Shown piece after piece: positions 25,024-34,088 of a DNA stretch of 64,000 bases (position 1 is its first letter; each line of letters begins with the position of its first letter). Below the pieces are notes generated by a model. The model did no database searches. It was not told the DNA's origin and saw only the letters and a program-made list of their open reading frames with translations. The stretch covers positions 992,001 to 1,056,000 of the forward strand of contig NZ_CP111121.1 in NCBI RefSeq assembly GCF_026314945.1. Direction: 5' to 3'. The DNA is from Chryseobacterium fluminis (GTDB taxonomy: Bacteria; Bacteroidota; Bacteroidia; Flavobacteriales; Weeksellaceae). Made by a program: the position numbers and the translations under genes.

Positions 25024-25860
25024 TCAATATGCTCTTAAGTATGTTTTTTTCTCAACAAGATACTCCGTTTTATTTCCGGTTCCTGTCCTGAAAAGTGTTT
25101 TCAGTGTTTTCCTGAATTTGTCATCTGTCGCACTTGGAATATAGCATACAAAGTGAAGATGGGGTCCTTTACTCCACCCGGTATTTCCGCTAAGACCTAT
25201 GACATCACCTTTTTTCACCTGATTTCCGATATTGACGTTAACGCCGTTTTGCTTTAAATGATAGTAATGGGCAAATGTTCCGTCCGGATGCATGATGGTA
25301 ATATAATTGGCCTTGTCTGCACAATTCCGGGTCGGACAACCTATCGTATTATGTTTTACAAGATCGATCACCTGTCCTTCGCGGGCAGCGACCACTTCTG
25401 TTCCTTCCGGCATGGTAAAATCTAATGAATTTTCATTCTGGTGTGAAAAACTGCCGTTGTATCCCTGGTATACGGTGGAAGACCTTCCTTTCCGGAAGGG
25501 CAGGTCATAAGGGTAATCGGCATCATAGTTTTTCAGGGTTACATCCCCGATATACATCATATATGGAGGCATGACTGCACCCCATTCTTTAGACTTATCC
25601 TTAACAATAAAATAAGCGACCCTGTTTTTTAATGATTTTGACGGAATCACCTGGATAGTTCTGAACATTTCAGGACTTCTCATATTTTCAAGTTCGGGCT
25701 GGCGGGAAAATACAAAAGACATGGGAAACAGTTCCTGGTTATCGGCATAGTAAACCATGGTATCTCCTTTTCTCTCATAATAAACTTTAATATTTTTCTG
25801 AGAAAAAAGAATGATAAATTGCAGTAAGAACAGCAATGTAAATAATCTTTGCATAGTCAT
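25024..25860 (-). CDS. Secreted M23-family (LytM-like) peptidase
   Basis: 278 residues from ATG 25860 (MTMQRLFTLLFLLQFIILFS, a signal peptide); a longer frame to 25893 would begin inside the upstream dnaN terminator. The C-terminal half is an M23 zinc endopeptidase: SHQNENSLDFTMPEGTEV gives the first metal His and Asp (HxNxxxxD form), VVAAREGQVIDL follows, and GPHLHFVCY is the H-x-H motif. These enzymes cut peptide bridges of peptidoglycan. The N-terminal part (KVYYERKGDTMVYYADNQEL) is specific to this group. It directly follows the dnaN terminator. Confidence 0.9.
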   Translation of the reverse strand: MTMQRLFTLLFLLQFIILFSQKNIKVYYERKGDTMVYYADNQELFPMSFVFSRQPELENMRSPEMFRTIQVIPSKSLKNRVAYFIVKDKSKEWGAVMPPYMMYIGDVTLKNYDADYPYDLPFRKGRSSTVYQGYNGSFSHQNENSLDFTMPEGTEVVAAREGQVIDLVKHNTIGCPTRNCADKANYITIMHPDGTFAHYYHLKQNGVNVNIGNQVKKGDVIGLSGNTGWSKGPHLHFVCYIPSATDDKFRKTLKTLFRTGTGNKTEYLVEKKTYLRAY

Positions 25861-25871
25861 TCTAAAAAATA

Positions 25872-25900
25872 AAAGAGACTGAAAAATTTTCAATCTCTTT
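25872..25900 (-). terminator. dnaN terminator
   Basis: AAAGAGA...TGAAAA and TTTTCA...TCTCTTT form a long stem with one mismatch, followed on the minus strand by TATTTTTT. It lies between dnaN (stop 25922) and the peptidase start at 25860. Confidence 0.75.
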
Positions 25901-25921
25901 ATGATTTTATATCTTATAATA

Positions 25922-27052
25922 TTACAATCCGATTACCGGCATTGATAACATGAGTATATTTTCATTTTCTTCGAGACCATCCAGCGGCTCAATAATTCCC
26001 GGTCTGTTAGGCTGGGACATCTTCATGGTAATATCATCAGCGCCAAGAATGGACAGCATTTCCGTCAGGAATTTTGAGCTGAATCCGATATTGATATCTT
26101 CCCCGTTATAGTCGCAAGGAATCTGCATGTCTGCTTTATTGGCATACTCCGTATCTTCAGCATGGAGGTGAAGGATATTGGCAGAGAGCTTAAATCTCAC
26201 CTGGTTGGTGGATTTATTAGACATAATAGAAGCTCTTTTAATGGCTCCCAGTAAAAGACTTCTGTTAATGGTCAGTACATTCGGGTTTTCCTTAGGAATT
26301 ACCGCAGTATAGTTCGGATATTTCCCATCAATCAGTCTGCAGATCCAGATATGCTTCCCAAAAGTGAACTTGGCCATATTCTCATTAAATTCGATGGTAA
26401 CATCTTCATTGGAGCTGGCGAGGATATTTTTGAAAATATTCAGCGGTTTTTTAGGCATAATGAATTCCATAGGTTCGGCATTCATCAGATCCATTCTTTT
26501 ATAAACGACCAATCGGTGGGAGTCGGTAGAAACAAAATTAGTCTCGTTTTCCCCAAACTGGAAGAGAACTCCCGTCATAACCGGACGGAGGGAATCATTA
26601 CTTGTTGCGAAAAGCGTGTTGGTAAGGGCTTCGGATAAAACTCCGGCAGGCATTGTTACACTTTGCGAAGCGTCAAATTCCGGCAATTCCGGATAATCAT
26701 CGGCATTATCCAATGCTACTGCGAAATTATCTTTCTCGTCAAGAATTTCAAGCTGACTTCCGGTACCTTCTGCATTATCCCTTACAGACAATGTTAAAGG
26801 CTGTTCACCATAAGTCTTTATAAAATCCTGAAAAATCTTAGCAGGAACAGCAAATTTTCCTGAGTCATCAGACTTCACGTCAAGGGACGTCACAAGAGTC
26901 GTCTCACCGTCAGATGCTGTAATGGTAACATTATTTCCGTCTAACTCAAAAAGATAGTTTTCTAAAATCGGTCTCGACTGAGAGCTTGATATTACGCCAC
27001 TTACAGTTTGCAAAGCCTTCTGCAGTTCACCACTTGAAATAATAAATTTCAT
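25922..27052 (-). CDS. dnaN: DNA polymerase III beta subunit (sliding clamp)
   Basis: 376 residues, the normal clamp length with three similar domains. It forms a ring around DNA and tethers the replicative polymerase. Recognisable parts are the start MKFIISSGELQKALQTVSGV, SRPILENYLFELDGN, FATSNDSLRPVMTGVLFQF (~150), STDSHRLVVYKRM (~175) and the C-terminus ILMLSMPVIGL. dnaA and recF are not adjacent, so this is not the classical origin cluster. The gene is divergent from dgkA, with a TAnnTTTG box for each, and is followed by its own terminator. Confidence 0.97.
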   Translation of the reverse strand: MKFIISSGELQKALQTVSGVISSSQSRPILENYLFELDGNNVTITASDGETTLVTSLDVKSDDSGKFAVPAKIFQDFIKTYGEQPLTLSVRDNAEGTGSQLEILDEKDNFAVALDNADDYPELPEFDASQSVTMPAGVLSEALTNTLFATSNDSLRPVMTGVLFQFGENETNFVSTDSHRLVVYKRMDLMNAEPMEFIMPKKPLNIFKNILASSNEDVTIEFNENMAKFTFGKHIWICRLIDGKYPNYTAVIPKENPNVLTINRSLLLGAIKRASIMSNKSTNQVRFKLSANILHLHAEDTEYANKADMQIPCDYNGEDINIGFSSKFLTEMLSILGADDITMKMSQPNRPGIIEPLDGLEENENILMLSMPVIGL

Positions 27053-27073
27053 AGATTTAAAAATAAGTTTTTA

Positions 27074-27081
27074 CAAATATA
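27074..27081 (-). promoter_or_regulatory. -7 promoter box of dnaN
   Basis: The minus strand reads TATATTTG, an exact TAnnTTTG match, 22 bases before the dnaN start codon. Confidence 0.5.
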
Positions 27082-27230
27082 ATAAATAGAAAATAGACTG
27101 AAAAATATAATCCTGAGAGTTATTAACAAGAATCAAAGATTTTTCAACATCATTTCTGCTTTTAAATTTTCTGATAGTTAATAAATACCAGAAAGGACTA
27201 AAGATAAGAATTTTCTTCGATTCAAATAAT

Positions 27231-27238
27231 TATATTTG
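27231..27238 (+). promoter_or_regulatory. -7 promoter box of dgkA
   Basis: TATATTTG fits TAnnTTTG exactly, 17 bases before the ATG at 27256, which implies a very short leader. Confidence 0.5.
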
Positions 27239-27255
27239 TACCTATTCTTTCTGTC

Positions 27256-27612
27256 ATGCGAAAACCACCGATTCATAAAAGTTTCTTCAATGCTTTCCGA
27301 GGCATTTTCATGATGGTACTGCGGGAAAGAAATTTTCGGATTGAAGTCATCGCTTTCTTTATCAATCTGGTTTTAATTTTTCATTTCGGCCTTTCATCTT
27401 CTGATACCGTTCTTATCCTGGTTGTTTCTTTCGGTGTTCTGATGGCAGAAATATTCAATACCGCTATCGAAAAAATCTGCGACATCATTCATCCTGAGTT
27501 TGATGAAAGAATAGGTTACATTAAGGATATTGCCGCTGGAGCCGTTATTCTGATGGTGATCCTGGCTGTTTCCGTAGGAATTTCAGTATACTGGAAATAT
27601 TTCTTTAACTAA
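27256..27612 (+). CDS. dgkA: Diacylglycerol/undecaprenol kinase family protein
   Basis: 118 residues, the usual size of this small integral kinase. Three membrane helices are visible (FRIEVIAFFINLVLIFHFGL, TVLILVVSFGVLMAEIFNTA and the C-terminal AAGAVILMVILAVSVGISVY). The active-site signature ends helix 2: AEIFNTAIEKICD with the conserved Glu, Asn and Glu, and KDIAAGAV at the start of helix 3 holds the metal-binding Asp. It phosphorylates diacylglycerol or undecaprenol using ATP; in non-enteric bacteria the undecaprenol role is common. It is divergent from dnaN. Confidence 0.92.
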   Translation: MRKPPIHKSFFNAFRGIFMMVLRERNFRIEVIAFFINLVLIFHFGLSSSDTVLILVVSFGVLMAEIFNTAIEKICDIIHPEFDERIGYIKDIAAGAVILMVILAVSVGISVYWKYFFN

Positions 27613-27666
27613 ATTCTGTCATCATCCCGGATGTCCGGGCCATCTGAATACACCTGAATATCATTT

Positions 27667-27999
27667 TTATTTCTCTACATAAATAAATCCTTTTTTTCCG
27701 GATTTAAAAACGGCTTCAATTCTCTGATAATCATCTACCTCATACTCATCGGCCTGAAGAATCTCCTGTTCGGTAACTTCAAACAAAACACCCTCCACTT
27801 CATCGTCTGTATTGCCTGAAAACTCTAAAATAGGGTGGTATTTCTGGCTGCTTTTACGCAACACTTCCGGATCAGTGATTTCCAGCATTTTAAGCTTATA
27901 GCCTGTAAGAACATCCTTCTCTCCCTGTAAAAGTCTCCCGAAAGTTTCGATCTGAACCTGCTCCTTCTGTAAGGTTCCGTAAGAAAATAAATAATGCAT
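27667..27999 (-). CDS. Gamma-glutamylcyclotransferase-like protein (AIG2/GGCT fold)
   Basis: 110 residues. The start MHYLFSYGTLQKEQVQIETF holds the YGTL/YGTLQ motif that binds substrate in the GGCT fold, and EVEGVLFEVTEQEILQADEYE carries the acidic pair that serves as the general base. The small size fits the YtfP/AIG2 group, whose members cut gamma-glutamyl amines or have unknown substrates. Its start codon overlaps the stop of the SGNH hydrolase by one base, so the two are translationally coupled. Confidence 0.88.
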   Translation of the reverse strand: MHYLFSYGTLQKEQVQIETFGRLLQGEKDVLTGYKLKMLEITDPEVLRKSSQKYHPILEFSGNTDDEVEGVLFEVTEQEILQADEYEVDDYQRIEAVFKSGKKGFIYVEK

Positions 28000-28628
28000 T
28001 ATAAATATTTTTCAATGATTGGAATTGCTATTTCGGCCATCATGCCATAGCCTTTTTCGTTAGGATGGACACCGTCTGCCGAAAGAAGAACTTCTTTGTC
28101 AGCGGAATAAGCCTTATAAAAATCGATGTAGCTGCATGCGTTTTCAAGGGCAATATCTGTCAGAATCTGATTATAAACCAGAACGTCTTCATTTGTTCTC
28201 CGTTTTCCCGAGGCAACCACCACCCCATCTACATTTTTGGAGAAAGGAAGTATACTGATCAGGTAAATATCGTCGGTATATTTTTTCGCCTCATGAAGGG
28301 CTGTTAATATATTCTTTTTAAAGCTTTCCGGGTGTACCATCTGTGTTCCGTCTTTCACGGCCAGATCATTGGCGCCATATCCAAGAAATACCATGTTCCC
28401 TTCAGCAGAATTCCGTGCCGCCATTTCATGTGGAATTCTCCTGACGAGACCTTCCGTTGTTTCACCTCCAATTCCCAGATTAAAAAGAATCAGCTCATTG
28501 CTGTTTCCTTCATTGTATTTCTGCAGAGCATATCTTTTCAGAATATCTACCCAGCCTCCGAAAACGCCGTCGTATTCTCCATACGTGATGCTGTCGCCGA
28601 AGAATAATCCATAAATTGTTTTTTTCAT
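27999..28628 (-). CDS. SGNH/GDSL-family hydrolase
   Basis: 209 residues, no signal peptide, so cytoplasmic. All four blocks of the fold are visible: FFGDSITYGE (nucleophile Ser, ~12), LGIGGETTEG (Gly, ~51), FLGYGANDLA (Asn, ~81) and LSADGVHPNEKGY (Asp-x-x-His, ~185). It is an esterase or acyl-hydrolase of unknown substrate. It is the first gene of a two-gene unit with the GGCT-like protein. Confidence 0.9.
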   Translation of the reverse strand: MKKTIYGLFFGDSITYGEYDGVFGGWVDILKRYALQKYNEGNSNELILFNLGIGGETTEGLVRRIPHEMAARNSAEGNMVFLGYGANDLAVKDGTQMVHPESFKKNILTALHEAKKYTDDIYLISILPFSKNVDGVVVASGKRRTNEDVLVYNQILTDIALENACSYIDFYKAYSADKEVLLSADGVHPNEKGYGMMAEIAIPIIEKYL

Positions 28629-28666
28629 TAACTTTTAATTATAAGTATTTAATTTCGAAGATATTA

Positions 28667-28698
28667 CAGCGCTTCGACAGGCTCAGCATGACAGCGCT
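28667..28698. repeat. Dispersed repeat fragment (TTCGACAGGCTCAGCATGACA type)
   Basis: The core CTTCGACAGGCTCAGCATGA is flanked by direct copies of CAGCGCT at 28667-28673 and 28692-28698. The core matches an intergenic repeat that I recall as widespread in Bacteroidota and other phyla. No transposase is near. Confidence 0.55.
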
Positions 28699-28790
28699 TA
28701 TCTCACACCGACAATCATTTTAAACTTCATCAATTCAAAGCCCGATAGGTATCAAAATTTAAATAAATTCTTAATAGTTTCACCTCAAAA

Positions 28791-29174
28791 TCAGTTCAAA
28801 ATTAAGGTAATATTTTTATGGGATTCTATAATTTCAATTAAAATATCAAATAGGGTCTGTCCGTTTCCGTCTATCAGATCATCCAGCTTTTGTCGAATCA
28901 ACTGAACGTTAAAAGGTTTTCCCTGACGGATTTTATTTTCATAGAACTCTTTAGTAGCAGTAACACCCAGGTCCTCTTCTGATTTTTGGGAATTTTCCCA
29001 GGTAATATCTGTTTCCGCTCCATACAGAATATCATCAAAACCATCCATGGTCCCGATTTTCCAATCTTCGTCATTCATCAGGAGCCGGGAAATCTCTTCG
29101 TAGAAGCCTTCCAGATCGGAAAAATGACTGCCATTAATGACAGTCACTTTTTTATTTGAAATTACTTTTTTCAT
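28791..29174 (-). CDS. Barstar-like ribonuclease inhibitor
   Basis: 127 residues. The N-terminal half (VTVINGSHFSDLEGFYEEIS, then WKIGTMDGFDDILYG) follows the barstar fold pattern: a beta strand, a helix with Phe/Tyr, and a loop with the acidic residues that cover a ribonuclease active site. The C-terminal helices and strand (TLFDILIEIIESHKNITLIL) also fit barstar. Barstar-type proteins bind and neutralise secreted or toxin ribonucleases. No barnase-like or polymorphic toxin gene lies near it. It may protect against a competitor toxin or have a housekeeping role. Confidence 0.85.
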   Translation of the reverse strand: MKKVISNKKVTVINGSHFSDLEGFYEEISRLLMNDEDWKIGTMDGFDDILYGAETDITWENSQKSEEDLGVTATKEFYENKIRQGKPFNVQLIRQKLDDLIDGNGQTLFDILIEIIESHKNITLILN

Positions 29175-29307
29175 TTACTTTAGCATTGATGAGTCATTAA
29201 AATCTCCACCAATTTAAGCAATTTATTTTTTCACTTTATTACATCTTACCGTTAAAAAAATCGTAAGGTTTGACTAAAAGCTTAAAAAAATTCGCCAAAA
29301 CTATCGC

Positions 29308-32300
29308 TTATTTAAAGTATTTTACTCCATTTTTGAAGATATTGTGATAATTTGCAGTTGGAATATTTTTCATGAGCCCTTCTGAAAAACGCTCCGGGTG
29401 TCCCATTCGTCCGTAAATTTTGCCATCAGGACTTGTAATTCCTTCAATTCCGAACAATGAGTTATTTGGATTGTACGGCATTCCGTGCGCGATGTTTCCT
29501 TCTGAATCAAGATACTGCGTAGCGATCTGTCCGTTCTCGTATAACCTTTGGATCTCCTCTTCTGAAGCCATAAAACGACCTTCGCCATGAGAAATCGGAA
29601 TGGTGAACACCTGATCTTTCATTCCGGTTAACCAAGGAGATTCGTCATTAACGACTCTTACATTCACCATCTGGGAAATATGTCTTCTGATGGCATTGTG
29701 AGCCAATGTAGGAGAATTCTCATCCAGATCTTTGATTCTTCCGTAAGGCAGCAAACCGGATTTTACCAATGCCTGGAAACCGTTGCAGATCCCGATGATC
29801 ATTCCGTCCCTGTCTAACAGTTCGTGAACGGCATTTCTCATTTTTTCGTTTTTCAACACATTCACAATGAACTTGGCAGAACCGTCCGGTTCATCACCCG
29901 CAGAGAAACCTCCTGAGAATGCCAGAATCTGAGATGTTTTGATTTCCTCAACCCACGCATCTATACTTTCATCCAGTAACTGGTGATTGATATTGATTAG
30001 AGGTAAACTGCTGATGACAGCCCCTTCTTTCGCGAAAGCGTTAAACGTATCGTATTCACAGTTGGTTCCCGGGAAAACCGGAGCGAATACTTTTGGCTGG
30101 GCGATTCCGTGTTTTTTGATGATGATATTCCTTGGGTTGATGGAATTTAATTTCTCATCCAACGCAACCGTTATTTTTTCTTTTTCAACCGTCGGGAACA
30201 GGTTTTCAAAGGTATTGGTATTCGCCGCTAATAATTTTTCAATAGCAAATTCAGCATCATTAATTCTGATACCAGCTGAATTTTTAACTTCACCGATCAG
30301 CTGAAGATCTACAGAACTTAATTCTTCTTTAGATTCGATGATTAAGCTACCTATATTTTTCGTTAATAAAACATTTTCATCAACCGTAATTTCAGCGCCT
30401 AATCTGTTTCCGAAGCTCATTTTTGCTAAAGCAACAGCAACTCCGCCTTCTTTAACCGTTTTTACTGAAACAATTTTTCCGGCTTTGATATTTTCGAAAA
30501 TAAATTCAAAAACTCTTTTTAAAGCATCGTAATCCGGAAGCTCGTTTTCCTGAGCAATATGATTGAAGAAATAGACTTTATTTCCTTCGTTTTTAAATTC
30601 AGGAGAGATGATGGTTTTCTTTTCACCATTGGCACATGCGAAAGAAATAAGTGTCGGCGGAACATTCAGATCCTGGTATGTACCGCTCATTGAATCTTTT
30701 CCCCCGATCGCTGCTAATCCGAAATTGATCTGGGCATCATAGGCTCCCAACAAAGATGCCAACGGTTTCCCCCATTTTTCAGGGTTCTGTCCTAATTTCT
30801 CAAAATATTCCTGGAAACTGAATCTGATATTTTTGTAGTCACCACCCATGGCAACGATCTTTGCTACACTTTCTACAACGGCATAAGAAGCTCCCAACAG
30901 AGAATTCTGCTTAGAAATCTCCGCATCAAATCCCCAACTCGCCAGAGAAACGGTTTCAATATCTTTCGCTCCGATGATGGGTAATGTCTGAACACTTCCT
31001 TCCATTAAAGTCTGCTGGTATTTTCCGCCCAGCGGCATCGCCACTGTAGTCGCGCCAATAGAAGAATCAAACATTTCCAGCAGGCCTTTCTGAGACGCTA
31101 CGTTTTTATCACTTAAAATTTTCAGGAAATTCTCTTCGTTGAATGCAGGAACTTCTTCTTTTATTTCATTCAGGTGGGTAATTTTAACTTCCTGACTTTT
31201 TGAACAACCATTGGTGTCTAAAAATGCTCTTGAAAGATCAACGATTTTGTCTCCTTTCCAGAACATCTGCATTCTCCCTGAATCGGTTACCTTAGCCACT
31301 TCAACAGCCACGATATTTTCAGCTTCACAGAATTTAATAAACTGTTCTTTATCTTTTGGCTCTACCACTACGGCCATTCTTTCCTGAGATTCAGAAATGG
31401 CAAGCTCCGTTCCGTTCAGACCTTCATATTTTAAAGGTAAAACATCCAGATTAACTTCCAAAGAATCAGCAATCTCCCCGATCGCTACGGAAACCCCTCC
31501 GGCTCCGAAGTCATTGGATTTTTTAATCAGTCTTGTCACTTCAGGATTTCTGAACAGTCTCTGTATTTTTCTTTCTTCAACCGCATTTCCTTTCTGAACT
31601 TCGGAACTCATGGTGTGAATAGACGTTTCATCCTGTTCTTTTGAGCTTCCGCTTGCTCCGCCTACACCGTCACGGCCTGTTGCGCCTCCTAAAATGATAA
31701 TAGAATCACCGGCTTCAGGTTTTTCACGTCGTACCCAGTCTACAGGAACGGCTCCAGCTACGAAACCAACCTCCATTCTTTTTGCTTTGTAGCCTTCATC
31801 GTAGATTTCAGAAACCATTGTTGTTGCCAGACCGATCTGGTTACCGTAAGAAGAATATCCGTTGGCCGCCTGCTTTGTGATTGTTTTCTGAGGTAATTTA
31901 CCCGGTAAGGTCTTATTAACAGGTTCCAATACATCAGCTGCTCCCGTGAGTCTCATTGCCTGAAATACGAAAGAACGTCCTGACAAAGGATCTCTGATGG
32001 CACCTCCCAGACAGGTGGATGCCCCACCGAAAGGCTCAATTTCAGTCGGGTGATTGTGGGTTTCATTTTTGAATAACAGATACCACGGTTCTTTTTTACC
32101 GTCATATTCGGCTTCGATGCGGATCGTACAGGCGTTGATTTCATCTGAAACCACAAGGTTTTCCAAATCCCCGGTTTTATGGAAATATCTTCCGCAGACG
32201 GTCGCCAGATCCATTAAGGAAATCGGCTTGAGTTCTCGTCCTAAGAATTTTCTTTTTTCAATATAATCATTGAAGATGGTCTCCAGGGTATGCTTAAACG

Positions 32301-33003
32301 GTCCATCGAATTCAATATCTGACAGTTCCGTTTCAAACGTTGTGTGACGACAGTGGTCGCTCCAGTACGTGTCTAAAACTTTAAGTTCTGTTTCCGTAGG
32401 ATTTCTCTGTTCGGTTTTAAAATATTCCTGAATGAATTTTAAATCATCCAAACCTAAAGCAAAACCATGATTGTTAAAGAATTCTTCAAGCTGAGCATCA
32501 TCAAAGCTGATGAAATTTTCGTGAATAATAACCTTTGACGGTGTTTCTTCCGCCGGAATATCCAGGTTGCTTAAATCCTTTTCCTGAGATTCGACTTTAT
32601 TGATGAGCAGATCTTTAATTTTTGCCAAATCGGATTCAGAAATTCCTTCAAACTCGATTAATTTACCGCTTCTTACTTTAGACTTCTCATTTTCAGTCAG
32701 TAAAGCAATACACTGCTGAGCAGAATCTGCACGCTGATCGTATTGACCGGGTAAAAATTCCATTGCGAAAAAAATTCCTTCTGCAGGATTTTCTTCATGT
32801 AAAATATCAGTAACAGGGTCTACGAAAGTGCTGTTGACCACTTTTCCGAATTCACCGTCCTGCAATCCGAATATATCGTAAATGTTATATACTTTTACGC
32901 TTTGGACAGACGGAATCACCGCTTTTACTTCATCAAAAATTTTTGGACTTTCTACATCGAAAATACCTCTTTTTTCTACGAAAATTCTTTTGTTATTAGA
33001 CAT
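29308..33003 (-). CDS. purL: Phosphoribosylformylglycinamidine synthase (large single-chain form)
   Basis: 1231 residues, the fused PurL with an ammonia-producing domain, as in Gammaproteobacteria and many Bacteroidota. It makes FGAM from FGAR, ATP and glutamine in purine synthesis. N-terminal domain, linker, two AIR-synthase-like halves (TYWSDHCRHTTFETEL ~209-224, FKNETHNHPTEIEPFGGAST ~315, GGKDSMSGTYQDL in the second half), then a class I glutaminase: FAPVFPGTNCEYD, AFSGGFSAGDEPDGS, nucleophile Cys in GICNGFQALVKSG, and the His-Glu pair in GHPER near the end. It lies 29 bases after the DUF1016 gene. Confidence 0.97.
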   Translation of the reverse strand: MSNNKRIFVEKRGIFDVESPKIFDEVKAVIPSVQSVKVYNIYDIFGLQDGEFGKVVNSTFVDPVTDILHEENPAEGIFFAMEFLPGQYDQRADSAQQCIALLTENEKSKVRSGKLIEFEGISESDLAKIKDLLINKVESQEKDLSNLDIPAEETPSKVIIHENFISFDDAQLEEFFNNHGFALGLDDLKFIQEYFKTEQRNPTETELKVLDTYWSDHCRHTTFETELSDIEFDGPFKHTLETIFNDYIEKRKFLGRELKPISLMDLATVCGRYFHKTGDLENLVVSDEINACTIRIEAEYDGKKEPWYLLFKNETHNHPTEIEPFGGASTCLGGAIRDPLSGRSFVFQAMRLTGAADVLEPVNKTLPGKLPQKTITKQAANGYSSYGNQIGLATTMVSEIYDEGYKAKRMEVGFVAGAVPVDWVRREKPEAGDSIIILGGATGRDGVGGASGSSKEQDETSIHTMSSEVQKGNAVEERKIQRLFRNPEVTRLIKKSNDFGAGGVSVAIGEIADSLEVNLDVLPLKYEGLNGTELAISESQERMAVVVEPKDKEQFIKFCEAENIVAVEVAKVTDSGRMQMFWKGDKIVDLSRAFLDTNGCSKSQEVKITHLNEIKEEVPAFNEENFLKILSDKNVASQKGLLEMFDSSIGATTVAMPLGGKYQQTLMEGSVQTLPIIGAKDIETVSLASWGFDAEISKQNSLLGASYAVVESVAKIVAMGGDYKNIRFSFQEYFEKLGQNPEKWGKPLASLLGAYDAQINFGLAAIGGKDSMSGTYQDLNVPPTLISFACANGEKKTIISPEFKNEGNKVYFFNHIAQENELPDYDALKRVFEFIFENIKAGKIVSVKTVKEGGVAVALAKMSFGNRLGAEITVDENVLLTKNIGSLIIESKEELSSVDLQLIGEVKNSAGIRINDAEFAIEKLLAANTNTFENLFPTVEKEKITVALDEKLNSINPRNIIIKKHGIAQPKVFAPVFPGTNCEYDTFNAFAKEGAVISSLPLININHQLLDESIDAWVEEIKTSQILAFSGGFSAGDEPDGSAKFIVNVLKNEKMRNAVHELLDRDGMIIGICNGFQALVKSGLLPYGRIKDLDENSPTLAHNAIRRHISQMVNVRVVNDESPWLTGMKDQVFTIPISHGEGRFMASEEEIQRLYENGQIATQYLDSEGNIAHGMPYNPNNSLFGIEGITSPDGKIYGRMGHPERFSEGLMKNIPTANYHNIFKNGVKYFK

Positions 33004-33032
33004 TAGATGCCAGATATTAAATATGATTAGAC

Positions 33033-34064
33033 TTATTTTTTATTTTCAATTTTATTCCTTGCAATTTCTATCGAACGATTCAGTTTTTCAAGTAAAACTT
33101 TCTCTGAGGGCAATACAAGCAAGTATTCTGCTACTTTAATGTGATCATCTTCTAAATTCATGAGTTCTATATGTTCGGAATTTTTTCCTGAACAAAGAAT
33201 GAGACCAATAGGAGGATTTTCGCCTTCCACTTTTTCATATTTATTAAGATAAGAAAGATAAAGTTCCATTTGTCCTTTATGGGAAGCTTCAAATTCTCCT
33301 AACTTCAATTCAATAACTATTAGAGATTTTAATCTCCTGTGATAAAAAAGCAGATCCAAATAGTAGTCTCTATGGTCTATTGTAATTCTTTTTTGCCTGG
33401 ACAGAAAAGCAAAATCAATCCCTAGTTCAGAAATAAATTTTTGCAGTTCAACAATGATGGCTTCCTCCAAATCTTTTTCGGAAAATGTATCTTTCAATTC
33501 TAAAAAATCCAAAAAATAAGGATCCTTAAAAACCAAATCTGGGTTCAAAATTTGGTTTCCAGACCAGTTTTCAAGTTCTTTATTGATTATTTCATCGGGT
33601 TTTTTACTAATGGCTGTTCTTTCAAAAAGTAAAGAACTTATCTTATCTTTTAAAGTTCGAACGCTCCAATTTTCAATTTTACAAATTTCAAGATAAAAAT
33701 TTCTTTTTGGATCTTCAGAAATTGGAATCAGAAGCAGAAAGTGAGTCCATGATAATTGTCGCATCGCCGATGCGACAATTTCAAAATCTTCGAAAACAGA
33801 AGCAAATTGCATCATTTTTCGGAGATTTTTTTCTGAAAAAGAGCTTCCGAATTCTAAAGTAAGGTGCTGAGAAATTTGTGAAACCACTTCTTTACCATAT
33901 TCTGCTCTTTTGTTTCCTAAAACATCTCCATTTATTCTTTGTCCTATTTTCCAATATAAAACCACCATCGCAGAATTTACCTGAACAGCAACTTCGCTTT
34001 TAGTCTTGGTAACCAATTCCTTCAAATCGGTCATTAATTGATGATGATTTTGATTCTGCAACAT
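33033..34064 (-). CDS. DUF1016/YhcG-type PD-(D/E)XK nuclease
   Basis: 343 residues. The N-terminal domain (NSAMVVLYWKIGQRINGDVL ~30-50, SEKNLRKMMQFASVF, AMRQLSWTHFLLLIPI) and the C-terminal nuclease domain match the YhcG/DUF1016 layout. In the nuclease half the catalytic pattern is DHRDYYLDLLFYHRRLKSL followed by IVIELKLGEF (Asp, then E-x-K), and QMELYLSYLNKYE is typical. Such proteins are putative DNA nucleases; their role is not settled, and some sit near restriction systems. Here no other restriction gene is near, and it lies between a WG-repeat gene and purL with short gaps, so it may be cotranscribed with purL. A perfect palindrome sits inside it at 33754. Confidence 0.88.
   Translation of the reverse strand: MLQNQNHHQLMTDLKELVTKTKSEVAVQVNSAMVVLYWKIGQRINGDVLGNKRAEYGKEVVSQISQHLTLEFGSSFSEKNLRKMMQFASVFEDFEIVASAMRQLSWTHFLLLIPISEDPKRNFYLEICKIENWSVRTLKDKISSLLFERTAISKKPDEIINKELENWSGNQILNPDLVFKDPYFLDFLELKDTFSEKDLEEAIIVELQKFISELGIDFAFLSRQKRITIDHRDYYLDLLFYHRRLKSLIVIELKLGEFEASHKGQMELYLSYLNKYEKVEGENPPIGLILCSGKNSEHIELMNLEDDHIKVAEYLLVLPSEKVLLEKLNRSIEIARNKIENKK
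33754..33780. repeat. Perfect 13+13 inverted repeat inside the DUF1016 coding sequence
   Basis: AATTGTCGCATCG, one central base, then CGATGCGACAATT. The arms match without error. In the protein this codes for the segment EIVASAMRQL of the N-terminal domain, so no frame is broken. Confidence 0.8.
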
Positions 34065-34088
34065 TATTTTATATAATAGAGTATTATT

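Noticed and set aside
25922..27052. Replication origin next to dnaN
   Set aside because: No dnaA, recF or cluster of DnaA-box-like sequences is visible near the gene.
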